In this document: one piece after another, positions 62,877-64,000 of the stretch
Layout of the letters: the number at the start of each line of letters is the position of its first letter
Position numbering within the stretch: the first letter of the stretch is position 1
Source of the DNA: Planctomycetales bacterium 10988
Lineage (GTDB): Bacteria; Planctomycetota; Planctomycetia; Pirellulales; Pb10988
Assembly: GCA_009664345.1 (NCBI GenBank)
Contig: CP043547.1
Coordinates: 2,008,709 to 2,072,708, forward strand
DNA: 64,000 nt
Direction: 5' to 3'
Made by a program: the position numbers and the translations under genes
The notes under the pieces: generated by a model
What the model saw: only the letters and a program-made list of their open reading frames with translations
Databases searched by the model: none
What the model was told of the DNA's origin: nothing

Positions 62877-64000
62877 TTGAATAAGCAACACCTCCTCCAA
62901 GCGGCTCCCCTTGGTTTCCTGCTTCTTTGTCTGAGCAGCCTTTCTTGTTCTCTCAAAGCAGAAGAAACTTTCCGCTATCCGGAACGGTCCTTTGCAGGAG
63001 GGAAACTTCATTATCAAGCCGGAATCCCGATTCTCGAAGTCGCGGGCTCGCCGGAAGAGATCGGACGGCAGATCACCGAACTTTGCATGAAACCAGCTCG
63101 ACCGCTACTGAAATACCCTCAAGATAGCCTCCGCTTATTCAATATCGATTACCTCTGGGGACCGATGTTGCAGGTGGGAAAGAGCATGCTTCCCCATTTC
63201 CCAGCCGATTACCGCACCGAGTTGGAAACGATCGCGGAACAGATGGAGACAGGCCGGGCTGAGCTAATCGCGGCCAATACGATGTTCGACATCAAAAAAT
63301 TCTTTCAATGCTCGACCTTGCTCGTGGAACCGCCGCGTTGCCCGGAAGGCCCTCTGTTGGGAAGAAACTTGGATTTTCCCACGCTTGGCTACCTGGACCA
63401 ATATTCCTTAGTCACGATCTATCAGCAACCGGGGAAACACACCTTCGCTTCGGTTGGCTTTCCGGGGCTTCTTGGTGTGCTCTCCGGTATGAATGACGTC
63501 GGGCTTTCCGTGGCGGTTCTCGAAGTCTATCAAACAAAAGCCGCGACGACGAAATTCAATGTCGAAGGGATTCCCTATTCGCTTTGTCACCGACGGGTCT
63601 TGGAAGAATGCGAAACCGTCGAGGAAGCCCTTAAACTACTTGAGTCGATGCCTCGCACCACGCTGATCAATTTGGCGGTCTGTGATCGCGATGGCGGGGC
63701 GGTTTTCGAAATTACCCCCCATCAAATTAAGGTCCGTCGGGCGATCGATGGTGTCTGTGCCTCGACGAATCATTTCGTTTCCCCGGAATTGGCCACAAAC
63801 ACGGGGTGTTGGCGTTTTCCGATCTTGGCAGAAACGAGGAAGCAAACCGAGGTTCACTTGGATGATATCGCCAATAAGCTTCATCGTGTGAATCAAGGAC
63901 GCTTGACCCTGCAAACGATGATCTTTCAACCGCGAAAGCTCACCATTCACCTTGCTTTAGGAACTCCGCCGACCTCCCGCTTGCCACTGACGCCGCTTGA
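62877..64000 (+). CDS. Lipoprotein C45-type (acyl-transferase/peptidase) hydrolase, partial
   Basis: The visible 374 codons run to the window end without a stop. A TTG at 62877 with AAGGGTGG upstream gives a signal peptide with a lipobox-like LSSLSC; a GTG at 62865 is an alternative. The C45 family shows a nucleophile cysteine after self-cleavage, here probably in FFQCSTLL, followed by LLGRNLDFP, a classic motif. Relatives hydrolyse penicillin-like or other amides. The C-terminus lies beyond 64000. Substrate unknown. Confidence 0.8.
   Translation, partial: MNKQHLLQAAPLGFLLLCLSSLSCSLKAEETFRYPERSFAGGKLHYQAGIPILEVAGSPEEIGRQITELCMKPARPLLKYPQDSLRLFNIDYLWGPMLQVGKSMLPHFPADYRTELETIAEQMETGRAELIAANTMFDIKKFFQCSTLLVEPPRCPEGPLLGRNLDFPTLGYLDQYSLVTIYQQPGKHTFASVGFPGLLGVLSGMNDVGLSVAVLEVYQTKAATTKFNVEGIPYSLCHRRVLEECETVEEALKLLESMPRTTLINLAVCDRDGGAVFEITPHQIKVRRAIDGVCASTNHFVSPELATNTGCWRFPILAETRKQTEVHLDDIANKLHRVNQGRLTLQTMIFQPRKLTIHLALGTPPTSRLPLTPL

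Overview
The window reads as a chromosomal segment from a planctomycete (Planctomycetota, probably class Planctomycetia). The evidence is gene content: a TIGR03000-type Gly/Ser-rich secreted protein, a XylR-type regulator divergent from a Gfo/Idh/MocA oxidoreductase, Hanks-type Ser/Thr kinases (one giant with two kinase domains), an HTTM protein with its partner, a DUF2617-like protein, TPR and lipoprotein gluzincins, and a zinc-type L28. No rRNA, tRNA, CRISPR array, insertion sequence or prophage was recognised. The identification is inference from families, not from a database search.

Layout. 1-9.3 kb: the tail of an unknown gene, a sugar-type oxidoreductase/XylR divergent pair, then a tightly overlapping minus-strand operon (TPR-metallopeptidase, MazG-like protein, large membrane protein, ABC ATPase). 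9.4-13.8 kb: a HAD phosphatase, a TIGR03960-like radical SAM protein and an exported isoaspartyl methyltransferase with an extra C-terminal domain. 13.8-18.0 kb: a zinc/manganese-type ABC uptake operon whose permease is fused to a DtxR/MntR-like regulator, with palindromes upstream of its first gene. 18.4-21.5 kb: the TIGR03000 protein and the HTTM pair. 21.6-27.0 kb: a HEAT protein, a solute-binding lipoprotein overlapping agmatine deiminase and N-carbamoylputrescine amidase (agmatine to putrescine), and bioD. 27.1-30.6 kb: GH57 enzyme and galT-like gene. 30.9-33.6 kb: ECF sigma factor, membrane partner and an HtrA-like protein without its catalytic residues.

33.6-42.7 kb holds housekeeping genes (aminotransferase, MOSC, asd, truA, accA, CvpA, YdjM-like protein) interrupted by a short tyrosine recombinase and a small kinase. 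42.8-50.3 kb: dtd, an endonuclease III relative, a DUF2617-like protein, rpmB, gatC-gatA-gatB and two small proteins. 50.5-55.6 kb: bioA with a coupled glutamine amidotransferase, SGNH hydrolase, MORN-variant protein and an enolase-superfamily enzyme. 55.6-64.0 kb: a small unknown, a lipoprotein gluzincin with a lectin-like tail, glyA, the two-kinase protein and a C45-type hydrolase cut by the window end.

The best candidates for undescribed biology are the two-kinase protein carrying an excisionase-like DNA-binding domain, the transporter-regulator fusion with its upstream palindromes, the sigma factor/dead-HtrA cassette, and the exported repair methyltransferase. By eye the first 10 kb and about 42.4-44.3 kb are more A+T rich than the rest. 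Several genes have starts inside longer open frames; those choices rest on Shine-Dalgarno spacing and family N-termini and are stated per entry.
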